DNA from: Agarophyton chilense
Lineage: Eukaryota; Rhodophyta; Florideophyceae; Gracilariales; Gracilariaceae
DNA: 64,000 bases
Assembly (NCBI GenBank): GCA_030374765.1
Contig: JARGXX010000088.1
Coordinates: forward strand, 1,674,001-1,738,000
Direction of reading: 5' to 3'
Part shown: positions 39,401 through 48,343 of the stretch, piece after piece
Layout of the letters: every line of letters starts with the position of its first letter
Position numbering within the stretch: position 1 is the first letter of the stretch
Position numbers and translations under genes: made by a program
The notes under the pieces: model-generated
Databases searched by the model: none
What the model was told of the DNA's origin: nothing
What the model saw: only the letters and a program-made list of their open reading frames with translations

Positions 39401-40123
39401 CGAATGAAAGTACATGCAGTTTTGATTCCCACAGTACTGGGCAGCAGTGGGGTCCGAGGAGTTTGCGGCATTTCGAACAAATGCATCGCAATATTTGGTA
39501 GTAGCGATTGCGCATCGGATCTCCCTACCGTCCAAAACAGCGTTGTTCATTGCGCGAACTGCAGCAGACGCATCAGAGTCTCTAGCATATTGCACATACG
39601 CAGAAATACTTGGACCGCCAGGTGCATCAGCGTTGAATGGGTGAGATCGATTGACCAGGATGCGAAGCATTCTACCATACTTACCAAACATGTCGGCACG
39701 ACGAATGGCTTCCTCGCGAGCCAGGGTTAAGCTGAGTCCGATGACATAGACAAGGTTCTTCTGTAGAATGCGGGCATGCTTGAGGTTGCTCTTTGCCTTC
39801 TGCAAGGAGACAGCAGCAGCTCGTGCCCTTTCCTTTTCAATTTCCTTCATTTTCTCCTTGCGTTCGCGTTCCTTCTTCGCTGTGGCGCGCTCCTTTGCTT
39901 CCTTGGCAGCTTCCTCAGGATTGACCTGTGCATATTTGAAGTTTTGCTCTTGGTAGGGAGTTCGGCAGGCAGGGCAGCGACTGTTAAGCTGCTCCCTGAT
40001 ATGATGCAGACACCAGAGACATATTTGGTAGCCGCACTGACAGGCTTCGACGGCCCGGTCAGTAGAATCAAGCTCCTCGAGGCACAGAGGGCACTGAGGC
40101 ATTTCGTCCTCCTCTTCAGCCAT
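36467..40123 (-). CDS. CNOT4: CCR4-NOT E3 ubiquitin ligase NOT4 (CNOT4)
   Basis: RING ubiquitin ligase linked to CCR4-NOT, acting on stalled ribosomes, mRNA decay and transcription. The 1218-residue protein has the NOT4 C4C4 RING at about residues 11-57 (QCPLCLEELD...CRCPACRTPY-type spacing), a coiled coil, an RRM at about 120-215 (LVYVIGLSLTLA...), then a C3H zinc finger (YCGNQNCMYFH). The remaining 900 or so residues are Ser/Pro-rich and disordered with many PPGF repeats, longer than in most relatives. A late coiled coil (about residues 1175-1215) ends the protein. Start at first ATG of the frame. Confidence 0.95.
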   Translation of the reverse strand: MAEEEDEMPQCPLCLEELDSTDRAVEACQCGYQICLWCLHHIREQLNSRCPACRTPYQEQNFKYAQVNPEEAAKEAKERATAKKERERKEKMKEIEKERARAAAVSLQKAKSNLKHARILQKNLVYVIGLSLTLAREEAIRRADMFGKYGRMLRILVNRSHPFNADAPGGPSISAYVQYARDSDASAAVRAMNNAVLDGREIRCAIATTKYCDAFVRNAANSSDPTAAQYCGNQNCMYFHSLCTEETLTREEVLARQLGPPPPAHLFLPAPSNGRTVNGNQSIHPRMAAHSVASGLVPPNRTATRPFVASSTPNVLPASSTPSTVHPPSSSLPSMSVPPTNANSTSSQNPNASAGCLPDSLSPRRSANSETQQPSYPNGTPPDSPRDSRRPATRLQRSPVSRDPASASKGLRSSPASTSSKPLPASSVPLPSSAGWASSQTPAISKASPRQSSDEPSSSRPKLRLQPRRSREPSPPPGFENAASKSGSAPMKPPGFDVPKSSVASESKGKANAFRDRKAEVPTGKLAGKSSSSPPPGFGRGMGSQPIDGKKSMVTDVVAAWAQQAASDEVFSARDKRFRGDFIDQAGRETAPISQDNPDSRSELAQVLAKIGGNLGVSSEFKSVHNSRPTPVHTGRSRYNPNPIGSDRSTSFTPAGTSTRLGSLFGSPRTSMGHAVPSTPYPSTSATVHPVVPSSTPAYGTAFANAIAQKSIASRVSQIPVASPRRNTSRFMFAQRENAADVPQSMARRSVSFQPRSPPFQVNSSRYVHKVSPNSSEGLTRAQGPSDARQEQLSMNDLFQAAKPPKAAVHGASRQNRSRFDFAGHGTPPQKASYPPRSIRLSSNVTPKSVPPMGRGHVNQNDSIASLAQLSTQEKLASIFSSAQMSGEALPPMPTFNAHTDPVANPNIPAIPSKPVTLDDSHRSFRPATRAGQVVSKAKSRVPEMIHPRQSPMPPPGFREATPGISPESTAVEKASTNSGVAKNVASGVDVSVSKKVASPKEELVSTGTENHEDEKRKVKPQRRRDKKGRHTKETTDRINVIEGKQKSARSASSTPAVHPVQVTQPVKVTQAHSAHPVKNIQQFQPSQSVQPEQPVKVTKPVQQTPRNRGNVEMEPLKKSSPKPLAATKQRAERVPEKARNVTVAKETQKVSSEQVKASSGDSAVVLIPSKMSEDPGKYMSVSELEREVEAARAREAQLRDKLIELQRRIRSYDNVRT

Positions 40124-40811
40124 GGCGGAAAGATGACGGGTGGGTATGGGGAGGCAATGTTGAAAAAAAGGGAAAAGAACAGAACCGGGGGCAGGAGGAA
40201 AGGGGAGGTGTATGTGAGGGAAGGGGGACGGGAAGATAGAGACGATAGGAACGGACTATTTACACTTGACAAAGCGAAAGGGGGGAGTGAACAGGCGATG
40301 CGTTGGCTAGTGTACTAATCGCCGCTGTTGGGGACGAACGCTTCCACGCTTGACGATTTGCGCCATAGCTTGTGAGGCGCCGGCCCACGCAGCGCCCGCG
40401 CGCGAACCAGCGCAGCTGTGCCGCGTGGCGCGGTTTCGGCGCCGGGGCAGGCACGGTCCAGCAGATCCGGACCCATTGCACGGCTCAAAGGCTACGATGG
40501 GTGACCTGCAACGGCATGTGGCGCAACAAAATGCCGAACGAGTGATCTAAATAGCGCACCATACGGTCATTGGCCGCTTGACTAACACGTGGACACGCGT
40601 GCGCTCTGTGCAGTCGCACAGTGCGAAACGCAAGCACAGCCCAGTATTGCGCAGTTTTCTGTGGTCGAAAACGGACAACGCTTGCGTCGGAGTGGCACGT
40701 GCCGGAGCAGACGTCAAACTCAAGCCGTCTGCGTCCCACACAGCATCTCCCCGCCACCATAGCTTCACCATTTGGCCCTTTCCGCCAACCGTCTTCGTCA
40801 CGGCTCCTGCA
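40124..40811. other. Divergent intergenic region NOT4/HHL1-like
   Basis: About 690 bp, purine-rich next to NOT4 then GC-rich. Frames stay open upstream of the HHL1-like start, but no similarity or ATG-proximal domain is seen there. Confidence 0.35.
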
Positions 40812-41453
40812 ATGGCTGATTCAGGATATCCTCCCTCTTCCATGTCCGTACTATCTCCCGCACGAGGCCCGGTGCGCGCAATGGTGCGCGCAAGAGTGCG
40901 CGCAAGCGGTTTCGTCGGCCCCCATCCCTTCCGCCTGTCGGCCCTCACGCATCATTCTTCATGCGCCAACCGCTCTGTCCCCCGCTGCCCTACGCGCATG
41001 AATGCGGCCCCAAAAAAAGGCTTCGACGCTTCCCCAAGTAAGCCCCAGCGCACTCCGTCCCCCGGTGAACAGCGCCGCAAGAGTGCCGCCTCGCGATATG
41101 ACGAAATGGCCGCCGCTGGCATGCCTGAGTACACAGTCTGGTTGAGACTCAAGCAGGGCGGTGTGGCGGACGACAACGAAACTATGCCGTGGCTTCCCGT
41201 CGGCTGCATTTCCGTTCCTCGTAGTAGTCAGGTCGCTGACGCCCTCTTTGAAGCCGAAGATGACTTGATGCAGGGCGCAATTCGTCTATATCCCAATATT
41301 ACAAATGAGCCAAGAGAAAACATAGAGTTCGGCTATCAGCTTCGACAGTTCGACGATGAAGAAATCAAAATTGCCACCCGTCAGCAATACACTGGAATTC
41401 AGGGCACACTACGAAAGTGGTTTAGACAACTTCAGAATCCAATGAACGCATAA
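40812..41453 (+). CDS. HHL1-like plastid protein
   Basis: A 213-residue protein resembling plant HHL1 (hypersensitive to high light 1), which protects or assembles photosystem II. An Ala/Arg/Ser-rich leader of about 70 residues suggests plastid import. The conserved block reads SRYDEMAAAGMPEYTVWLRL, WLPVGCISVPRSSQVADALF, EDDLMQGAIRLYPNI and ENIEFGYQLRQF. Unlike the plant protein I see no clear transmembrane helix at its C-terminus. M11 at 40842 is an alternative start. Confidence 0.75.
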   Translation: MADSGYPPSSMSVLSPARGPVRAMVRARVRASGFVGPHPFRLSALTHHSSCANRSVPRCPTRMNAAPKKGFDASPSKPQRTPSPGEQRRKSAASRYDEMAAAGMPEYTVWLRLKQGGVADDNETMPWLPVGCISVPRSSQVADALFEAEDDLMQGAIRLYPNITNEPRENIEFGYQLRQFDDEEIKIATRQQYTGIQGTLRKWFRQLQNPMNA

Positions 41454-41497
41454 TGTGTACTCTTACGTAGTGTTTCAGCTTGGGTCCCTTTCACACC

Positions 41498-44400
41498 TCA
41501 AGACTCAAAGAAAGAGTCTGATGCCACCACCTCGGGCATTGTGCTACGGCTCCCACCCCCTTCTGCTTTTTGTTCATTGCCTTTGTTAGCTTTATCCTCT
41601 GTTACTCTGCTGCAGCAGCTTACGACCGCTCGACATGGTCGAATGATGAGTTGCATGTATTCGTCAACATTTTCGTAGGTTGATAGTGGTAGCCCGCGCC
41701 CGTCACTTGTATACAGCCTCAAACTCGGCACTCGATGCCGGCCACAGCGTAGAGGAATTATCGTTGTATTTCCCTTCCCGGTTATCATATCGGAGATAAT
41801 CATCTCTCCACGTCGTCTGCCAACTACCAACCACAACGATGGGTCGGCGTCTATTTCGTAGTGCAGCGCAGCCACTTCGTGCTTCTCGTCCTCCGCGCTG
41901 AAGCGCCCAAAGACACTCAGAACGACAATTTTGAGGTTCATTGGTTTTCCAGTTTCGGCTTCAGAGCTTATTAGCCTTTCTATCCTGTATCGCTTCCTAA
42001 ACACGCGCAGAGCGGCAAGTGATATATTCTGTTCTACGTATGGATCGCCATCCACTCCATTGAACTTGAGATCCAACTTCAAAGTCGCTGTAGTAGCGGA
42101 CATTGGTAGACCCTGAGGGGGAATCGGCGGAGCCAACATGCCAGGTGTAGCACCTGGCGATTCTTCTCCCGGAGTTGATAGATCTACAACATCACGCGCT
42201 TCCTTCAATTCTGAATCACCTTCCGTACTAAGAGTACCAAGGGGATCTAGTCCGACTTTCTCTAATTCATTGCCTATGTGAGAGGACGCATCTTGCTTGC
42301 TATCGTTGCTTGTACTTTTTGCCTCAACTAGCTCTTCGGTTGCAGCTCTATCTTCCTTGATTTTACCCTCTTCATTATCTGCTCTCCAACTTCCTAAGTC
42401 GTCTTGACTCTCAGAAATGTCTAGGGATTTAAACATTTTCCTCGATAGTCGTCTTTGCAACAAGCCCTTCCGAAGGCTAACATCTTCCATGGTTGTCGGA
42501 GAACTTTCTCTATCATCTTCTTCGTTGACCAAAAAGTCTCGCACAAGCAGATCAAAGGAACAAACAAAAACTGACCGACCTCGCAACACAGATGGAAGCA
42601 GTCGTGACTGAAGATCGGGCTCTTCTTTTCGTCGTTCTAGCCATTGAGGTATTTCTAAAGAAACCCCTGTGATGCAAGCTTCTTCCTCCCACCCAAGCAA
42701 GCTCTGTACCGAACACAACAAAGTCCCGCCGTCTTCCGCAGTATTTACGTTGTATTCAATGGTTCTGGAGCCATACCATTCCGGTCTCGTCTCCAAACGC
42801 GCGCTTACATCCAATATTGGTGCAAACACAAGAGGTATTTCAATCTGACAGCTATACGATCTCTGTAATTGATCTCCATTTTCGTTACAAACGAAAGTTG
42901 CGAGAAGTGCACATCGTTTTCCCCGTCCACTTTGGTTTTCTAGTGGCTCATCGTGCAAACTGTGGAACCGAAGCTGCTCCAAACCGAATCGCAAATACGC
43001 CTCTTCTCCTGCTTCCAGAGCGCTTTGAATATCAACTCCAAGACATTCGTTCACATCTTCCGGTGTTACATTACTAATAACTGAGATCTTCTTCTGCATA
43101 CTGGACAAAGCAGTAACAGCTTTGTTTCCGAACTGAACAAAGCTCGACTTAGAATTTGAGCGTTTCCTGGCAGAATCGTGAAGAGTGCAACTAAGTTTCG
43201 AACCTTCTCGCACGCCATTCACGCCTGCTTTGATCTTCACTTCGAGGTATTGCAGTGCATTCCCAATAAGAAAAAACCTTGGAATTTGTACAACCTCAAG
43301 CGATGCGCTTGGTAACCTGGGGGCTGCAAAAAGTGGAGGAAACTTGACTTCTCCATCAACAACTTCAGAGATCGGTATTGTTATTGGAAGTTGGGATTGG
43401 TAATCATCGTCTTTCATTGTAACAATCAACTGACTTTCAGTTTTGGCCACAGAATGCACCAACTTTAGGTTGCCTAGAAAGAGTGCGACAAGCGTTACCT
43501 TATAGCATCCAGCCCGAGGAATTCCATCGACCGCCACTGCGATATCGTTCACACCGGGTTTCAGCAACGTTTCAACGGAACTTTTCAGCACGACAACGTC
43601 AGAGAGTTCCGTAGTCCAGGTAGAAGACTCTGTAGGAAATATTTCCCTCTCGGCAGTTCCTGCCATAGGATCTTCGACAGCGTGTTGCTCCGCTTCATCC
43701 TGATCACGCGATCGTAAGGACGGTTGTCGTTTGCTTTCTCGAATATCAACGCAGCGACATTCAAGCATAACAACATCAATACTAATTGAAACTGGTATGT
43801 CAGACTTTATTCTGACAGTTGCGGTTCCGCGATCACCTTCATACCATTTTTTGGAGTTTGGAAGTACAGAAACATCAAATAACCTCTCAGCTTTGTACTT
43901 CATGACCCGCGGAAGAAGAGCTGCAGCTCTTTCTGTTTCAGAGGCCCAAAACTCCAACTGTTCTCGCATGGTTTTTGCGTCTTGAAGCGAGGCGCGGGGT
44001 TGGCCTATCTCTCGACACTCACGATGCATGTAAAGAATGGTAAGACAACTAACCAAGTACTCTTGCACCTTGTCAAGAGTCTTCTCGGCCTTTGCAAGTT
44101 CCATTCTCTGCCTCTTGTGCAGATCATCCCATCCATTGTCATTCGTGTACCTAGAACACTGAGCGCTTAAAAGTGTTTCAGCTTCGGCAAAGTTTTTATT
44201 CTTTAGCCGAACAATTCCGGCATCTCCATCAAGCGAAGCAGCCCCCCTCGCTCTCCCACCCATTTCGTACAGACTCGCAGCTGCATTGGCAATCTCTGAA
44301 TGGAGAATATGAGCATTTTCCGGGCTGGACAGAGCGCTTCGCAGTTTGAGGCTCGACGTAGCCAGAGCCTCCTCAGCGAGCTTTTCCAGATTTTTGGGAC

Positions 44401-45691
44401 TCTTATCCGCGCTTATTGTGGAGAGACATCCGGGATATACCACATGTGCTAGCCCTTGGAATGCCTTTAGTGAGTTGACATGAAAACCGGCCACAAGACG
44501 AGCGGTGTGTCTCTCTCGAGGGGTGGCAAGCTGTGCGGTTAATGAATGTTCCGCTTCGGCCACAGTAGGAATGGATGGGGCTAGGATTGAAGACAAAAGC
44601 CTGGATGTTACAAACACCCATGTGTCTCGAAAGACAGCAGAAACTCCTCGATTTCCGTTAAGAGCTTCTTCTGCACATCTTCTAGCAACTACAGTGATAA
44701 ATTTCAATCCACGCTCGGCGATTTCGGAAAACTTGCGGTCTTGGACTAGCAGAGTTGCTTGCCGAGCAAACAAATACGTACGAAGATCAAGTTCTGTGGC
44801 GGTTCCTTTCAGCATAATAGACCTGTAGTCTTTGGCATCCGGATTTGTGGCTCCACTAGCAATATCGGCGGCTGGTTGATCACAAAAGCGGTTTAAATCT
44901 TGTTTGCCGAGGTCATTCATCATTTTTTGGAGTTCGCCGTAGAGCTTAAGACACAAATCTCTTCTTCCAAGATGTAGAAATATGAAAATCAGACCTTCCT
45001 TCAGAACAAAAAACTTCGAGAAAGTCCAGGAGGAAGTGGATCTGCTCAGGTAAGTTCGTGCTACAAGATCTTCATATGCCATGATTCGCGCATCCACTCC
45101 AACACGTAAGAATTCGCGCATCTTCACCAAGAGTTCTTGATATACTGGTGAGTGGATTCGGTGGATAATCGGTTTTTCATGTTCTGGAGGAATTGCAAGA
45201 GGGAAAATCTGCAATCGTTCAGGACCGCGAGAGACAAGGTTGATCTCAGATCTAAGTTTTTCCACAACTCGCTTGTATTTCGCAATGTCCGCATCGGTCG
45301 CAGCAAGAATGAAAAGGTATTCGTAGCTCTTCTCCCTGCATCGATCTACAAAATCGCGAATCCCGCGCCAACCGCTGGATACGTCTTCGTTAATATGGTT
45401 GAGTTCTGTGATAGATGTTACGTAAATGAATAAATAGGGATTCCGAAACCAATCGTATGGATCCAAGCATAGTTGTGGAATGAGATTGGTGATTGAGCTT
45501 GAGACATGAAAAGATACGCGGACTGACGTCGAGGAGTCGCGAAGCAATGTTCCCCGCGACCTCCACTTCCATTCTAATCGCCCCAGCGGGATACATTGAG
45601 ATATTCTCAGAGTCGACCACAGTTTAAGGGAATCGTTTACCCATACTGGCAGACCCTCGGGTATGCTTGAGCTTTGGCTGTCATCCTGCAT
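41498..45691 (-). CDS. TRAPPC10: TRAPP II tethering complex subunit TRAPPC10 (TRS130)
   Basis: Large subunit of the TRAPP II complex, an exchange factor for Rab11/Ypt31-type GTPases at the trans-Golgi. From the ATG at 45691 the protein is 1397 residues; the frame runs upstream to an ATG at 45850 with unconserved sequence. The N-terminal half contains the family helical repeat (WSTLRISQCIPLGRLEWKW, then RVGVDARIMAYEDLVARTYL and FSKFFVLKEGLIFIFLHLGR). The C-terminal half is beta-rich. An acidic, Ser-rich insertion lies near the last third. Converges on HHL1-like with a gap of about 45 bp. Confidence 0.86.
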   Translation of the reverse strand: MQDDSQSSSIPEGLPVWVNDSLKLWSTLRISQCIPLGRLEWKWRSRGTLLRDSSTSVRVSFHVSSSITNLIPQLCLDPYDWFRNPYLFIYVTSITELNHINEDVSSGWRGIRDFVDRCREKSYEYLFILAATDADIAKYKRVVEKLRSEINLVSRGPERLQIFPLAIPPEHEKPIIHRIHSPVYQELLVKMREFLRVGVDARIMAYEDLVARTYLSRSTSSWTFSKFFVLKEGLIFIFLHLGRRDLCLKLYGELQKMMNDLGKQDLNRFCDQPAADIASGATNPDAKDYRSIMLKGTATELDLRTYLFARQATLLVQDRKFSEIAERGLKFITVVARRCAEEALNGNRGVSAVFRDTWVFVTSRLLSSILAPSIPTVAEAEHSLTAQLATPRERHTARLVAGFHVNSLKAFQGLAHVVYPGCLSTISADKSPKNLEKLAEEALATSSLKLRSALSSPENAHILHSEIANAAASLYEMGGRARGAASLDGDAGIVRLKNKNFAEAETLLSAQCSRYTNDNGWDDLHKRQRMELAKAEKTLDKVQEYLVSCLTILYMHRECREIGQPRASLQDAKTMREQLEFWASETERAAALLPRVMKYKAERLFDVSVLPNSKKWYEGDRGTATVRIKSDIPVSISIDVVMLECRCVDIRESKRQPSLRSRDQDEAEQHAVEDPMAGTAEREIFPTESSTWTTELSDVVVLKSSVETLLKPGVNDIAVAVDGIPRAGCYKVTLVALFLGNLKLVHSVAKTESQLIVTMKDDDYQSQLPITIPISEVVDGEVKFPPLFAAPRLPSASLEVVQIPRFFLIGNALQYLEVKIKAGVNGVREGSKLSCTLHDSARKRSNSKSSFVQFGNKAVTALSSMQKKISVISNVTPEDVNECLGVDIQSALEAGEEAYLRFGLEQLRFHSLHDEPLENQSGRGKRCALLATFVCNENGDQLQRSYSCQIEIPLVFAPILDVSARLETRPEWYGSRTIEYNVNTAEDGGTLLCSVQSLLGWEEEACITGVSLEIPQWLERRKEEPDLQSRLLPSVLRGRSVFVCSFDLLVRDFLVNEEDDRESSPTTMEDVSLRKGLLQRRLSRKMFKSLDISESQDDLGSWRADNEEGKIKEDRAATEELVEAKSTSNDSKQDASSHIGNELEKVGLDPLGTLSTEGDSELKEARDVVDLSTPGEESPGATPGMLAPPIPPQGLPMSATTATLKLDLKFNGVDGDPYVEQNISLAALRVFRKRYRIERLISSEAETGKPMNLKIVVLSVFGRFSAEDEKHEVAALHYEIDADPSLWLVVGRRRGEMIISDMITGKGNTTIIPLRCGRHRVPSLRLYTSDGRGLPLSTYENVDEYMQLIIRPCRAVVSCCSRVTEDKANKGNEQKAEGGGSRSTMPEVVASDSFFES

Positions 45692-46294
45692 GGCGCATCG
45701 TTTGGCCAGTATTCTCCAAATGAAAGACAGAACGATGGACCGGGGTGAGGCCGTATCCTTCCAGTGCTGCTGCAGAATTCCCCACTCGTGAGCACAAAAA
45801 ACAGTTTGCCAGAGTGACAGGCAGTCCCATTTGGCAGAGCAAAATTGCATACAAAAGAAAACGCCATTTCTGCCTGGTCGTTACGGTTACGCGTCCGATC
45901 ATATCTGGGACCGACGAGACAAGACTGTCCGCCTCTTCGTTTCCACTACAGGTGATTGGGGCTGGCGCCTGTCAATTACTGGTGGAATAGTGTATTACGT
46001 CTGCATGAACACTCTTTCGCGCGATTCATGTTTGCATCAAAACTGGAAGCAACTTATATTTCATTTCACCTTGTCAAAATGAACCTATGTTTACTTTCTT
46101 AGAATTTTGTAAGGGCCCAACATGTGACGGATTGTCATGAATGTACGTCACATACGCTCCAGACGCAACAGATAACCACCAGCATAAAGTCGAGAAGACT
46201 TGCGTAGGAATACTCTAATTCTACTCACACAACGACTCCATGCCCAACAGTCTTCTCTACGACCCAAACGCAAAAGCAAGAACAGCCCAGTTGA
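45692..46294. other. Intergenic region between RPB12 and TRAPPC10
   Basis: About 600 bp between RPB12's stop and the preferred TRAPPC10 start; the first 159 bp could encode an extension of TRAPPC10. No other gene recognised. Confidence 0.35.
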
Positions 46295-46511
46295 TCAGCG
46301 GGCTTCATACTGAACGACTTTCTTGGTGCGCAGCTTCCATAGAATACGGCTTCCGCACGAGTTGCATTTGACTTGAGCGCCTGCAGCAAGATCGATAATT
46401 TGCCCACATCCCTGGAAAATTTAAGAAGATAACAAGAGGTTAGTACCTATCGTTGAAAAGTGTTCGATTTCAACGAGTTCATACGAAACGTACCCCGCAA
46501 CGGTACTGCAT
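46295..46511 (-). CDS. RPB12: RNA polymerase I/II/III common subunit RPB12 (RPABC4), spliced
   Basis: Zinc-ribbon subunit shared by the three nuclear RNA polymerases. Exon 1 (46511-46494) is 18 nt, encoding MQYRCG; exon 2 (46411-46295) supplies the rest, for a total of 44 residues. The zinc ligands are C5, C8, C22 and C25, and the end, RILWKLRTKKVVQYEAR, is the near-invariant RPB12 C-terminus. The start lacks the short N-terminal extension of plant and animal proteins. The intron was found because exon 2 alone begins just inside the zinc ribbon. Confidence 0.95.
46412..46493 (-). other. Intron of RPB12 (82 nt, phase 0)
   Basis: Minus-strand donor GTACGT at 46493, perfect TACTAAC branch and TTTTCCAG acceptor ending at 46412. 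It joins the first zinc-knuckle Cys codon to GGATGTGGG. Confidence 0.93.
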
Positions 46512-47098
46512 CTTGATATATTTTGTTAGAATGAAACTGCCGCGCTTTAGTGGGAGAACCAGAATTTTTTTGGGTTGCTGAGCTTCAACAGAAGATACCC
46601 GCCGGTGAACGTCAGTTGCCTTGGCCTTTTGACCACACAACGAGCCAAACGTTCTCGCTTAATGGATCTAGATGACGACGTCTTGGACACTCTGTACACT
46701 TGCAGAAAAGTGCACAATGTCAGAGTGTGAAACATACGTAAGTTTCTGTACCATACAGGTACTTGCGCCTCCCTCTTGAAATTCTTTGTCGGATATTTTA
46801 AATAAACTTTGAAAAGCTCTTGTTTGGCCCATTGATAACTAGTGGACCGGTCCACATCCTGATCTCAAGTAGGTGGTCAACGAACTAAGATTAATCTGCA
46901 TCATGTTGAAATACCTCGCTATACTTTGCACGCCTATGTAGAGCTGGAAGGAAATCGGGAGGCAGTTACCTCTTGGCTCTGGTTCTCACGGCGAAATCCA
47001 AGACCGTGTTTGTTATTGTGAGAAGTAAGAGGCCACAATCTGAAGCACAAACCTCAAGCTCCGCGATCATTTTGTTGCAAAGTCGATTGTCCAAATAC
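46512..47098. other. Divergent intergenic region upstream of RPB12
   Basis: About 590 bp; no recognisable gene. A 102-residue minus frame at 46547-46855 looks like random coding. Confidence 0.35.
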
Positions 47099-48109
47099 AT
47101 GACAATGGCGTTTGTCACTCCACAGCAGCGATTTTTACTTTTCGGCGGCCCCAGAACTCATCTTCATGTTTCTAGACATAAGAGAAAAATTCTCCAAGAC
47201 CGTCAGAAACCTATCGCATCTATTCCCCTTCCAAACAAGCATTCGCATACGCCGAATATTGACTATGAAGACTTTGTTTCCGATGATACACATGTTGTGC
47301 TGGACAACCACCAGATAAGTTCTGTTTTAGAGAAATTGAAGGCCAGTGGTCGTGATACCTCTCTAAACATAGACTGGCAAGAAGATTTTTTGTCGTTGGC
47401 CGAAGAAGAAAGCAATGAAAAATACGAAGAACACGTTCAACCTGTGACGGAAAAGAATGGAGGGGATGACGCCAAAGCGAAAAAGATGCTAAGTCCTGGT
47501 ACTATGAATTACTTTTGTGATGAAAACCTTTCTCACATGCCGCGATGGCTACGAGAAATGTATGTGAATGGTTCACACGAAGAATTAGAAAACGATGCAG
47601 ACCGATTTTGCAATAAACAACGACTGCACGATATTGTAGCTCGAAAAAAAGATTTGGATGCCAAGAATATGAGGAATGGAGATGGTATTGTGGATTGTAC
47701 TGTCGGGGATGTTGCAGATGATTATTCTGTACCGGTCGAATTCGTGGTAGACGCTATGTTAGCATATGGCGTGCCGGTTCCAATCATGGAATCCACAAGC
47801 GTGAGAAACAGCATGACCACCGGAGAAATCCAGAAGCTCCTGAAACTGATCACTAGTTTTGATCATGTCGACTTGGCCGAAAGATATAGCGATGACAGTC
47901 TCGCCGAAATTGCAGAGGCGTATGATGTTGACGTTTCCCACCTTATTGACATTTGTGAGAAGGAAGGCTTGTACCTCTGCCGGGAAGAAAAAACGCGGTT
48001 ATCGTTAGTGAGGGAAAATCGGGTTCTGGACATAATGTTCAGAGGAGCAGATATGGGTCGGCCTTACCCACCTCTGCTAGAAGGTTTGGATCAAAAACCC
48101 GTTGAATAA
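47099..48109 (+). CDS. Probable plastid protein with helical C-terminal repeats, unknown
   Basis: A 336-residue protein from the ATG at 47099, beginning MTMAFVTPQQRFLLFGG, which resembles an organelle targeting peptide. The middle is acidic and disordered. The C-terminal half has helical blocks with GDVADDYSVPVEFVVDAMLAYGVPVPI, then SLAEIAEAYDVDVSHLIDICEKEGLY; these look like small helix-turn-helix modules. I recall similar plant plastid proteins of unknown function but cannot name the family. An upstream frame extension starts with TTG and is ignored. Confidence 0.6.
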   Translation: MTMAFVTPQQRFLLFGGPRTHLHVSRHKRKILQDRQKPIASIPLPNKHSHTPNIDYEDFVSDDTHVVLDNHQISSVLEKLKASGRDTSLNIDWQEDFLSLAEEESNEKYEEHVQPVTEKNGGDDAKAKKMLSPGTMNYFCDENLSHMPRWLREMYVNGSHEELENDADRFCNKQRLHDIVARKKDLDAKNMRNGDGIVDCTVGDVADDYSVPVEFVVDAMLAYGVPVPIMESTSVRNSMTTGEIQKLLKLITSFDHVDLAERYSDDSLAEIAEAYDVDVSHLIDICEKEGLYLCREEKTRLSLVRENRVLDIMFRGADMGRPYPPLLEGLDQKPVE

Positions 48110-48343
48110 CTAGGTATTACTGTATATTCAGTATTAGGGAGATTTGGTAACTCCCATCAACGGGAGCAATTCCGCTATCAGAGCAATCTCTTTTCTTTGA
48201 GGAGCGTGAAAGCTACTGTGGTTCTAATCGACCAAGATCCTTTGAAAGGGGTAGTCAATTCTCTACCTTGTCTTGCTAAGATGATGGATGTTGTCGCATG
48301 TACACTGGTCAACTATGAAAGCGCCCAGGGGTGATTAAAATAC
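48110..48343. other. Convergent 3' region
   Basis: About 230 bp between convergent genes; nothing recognised. Confidence 0.3.
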
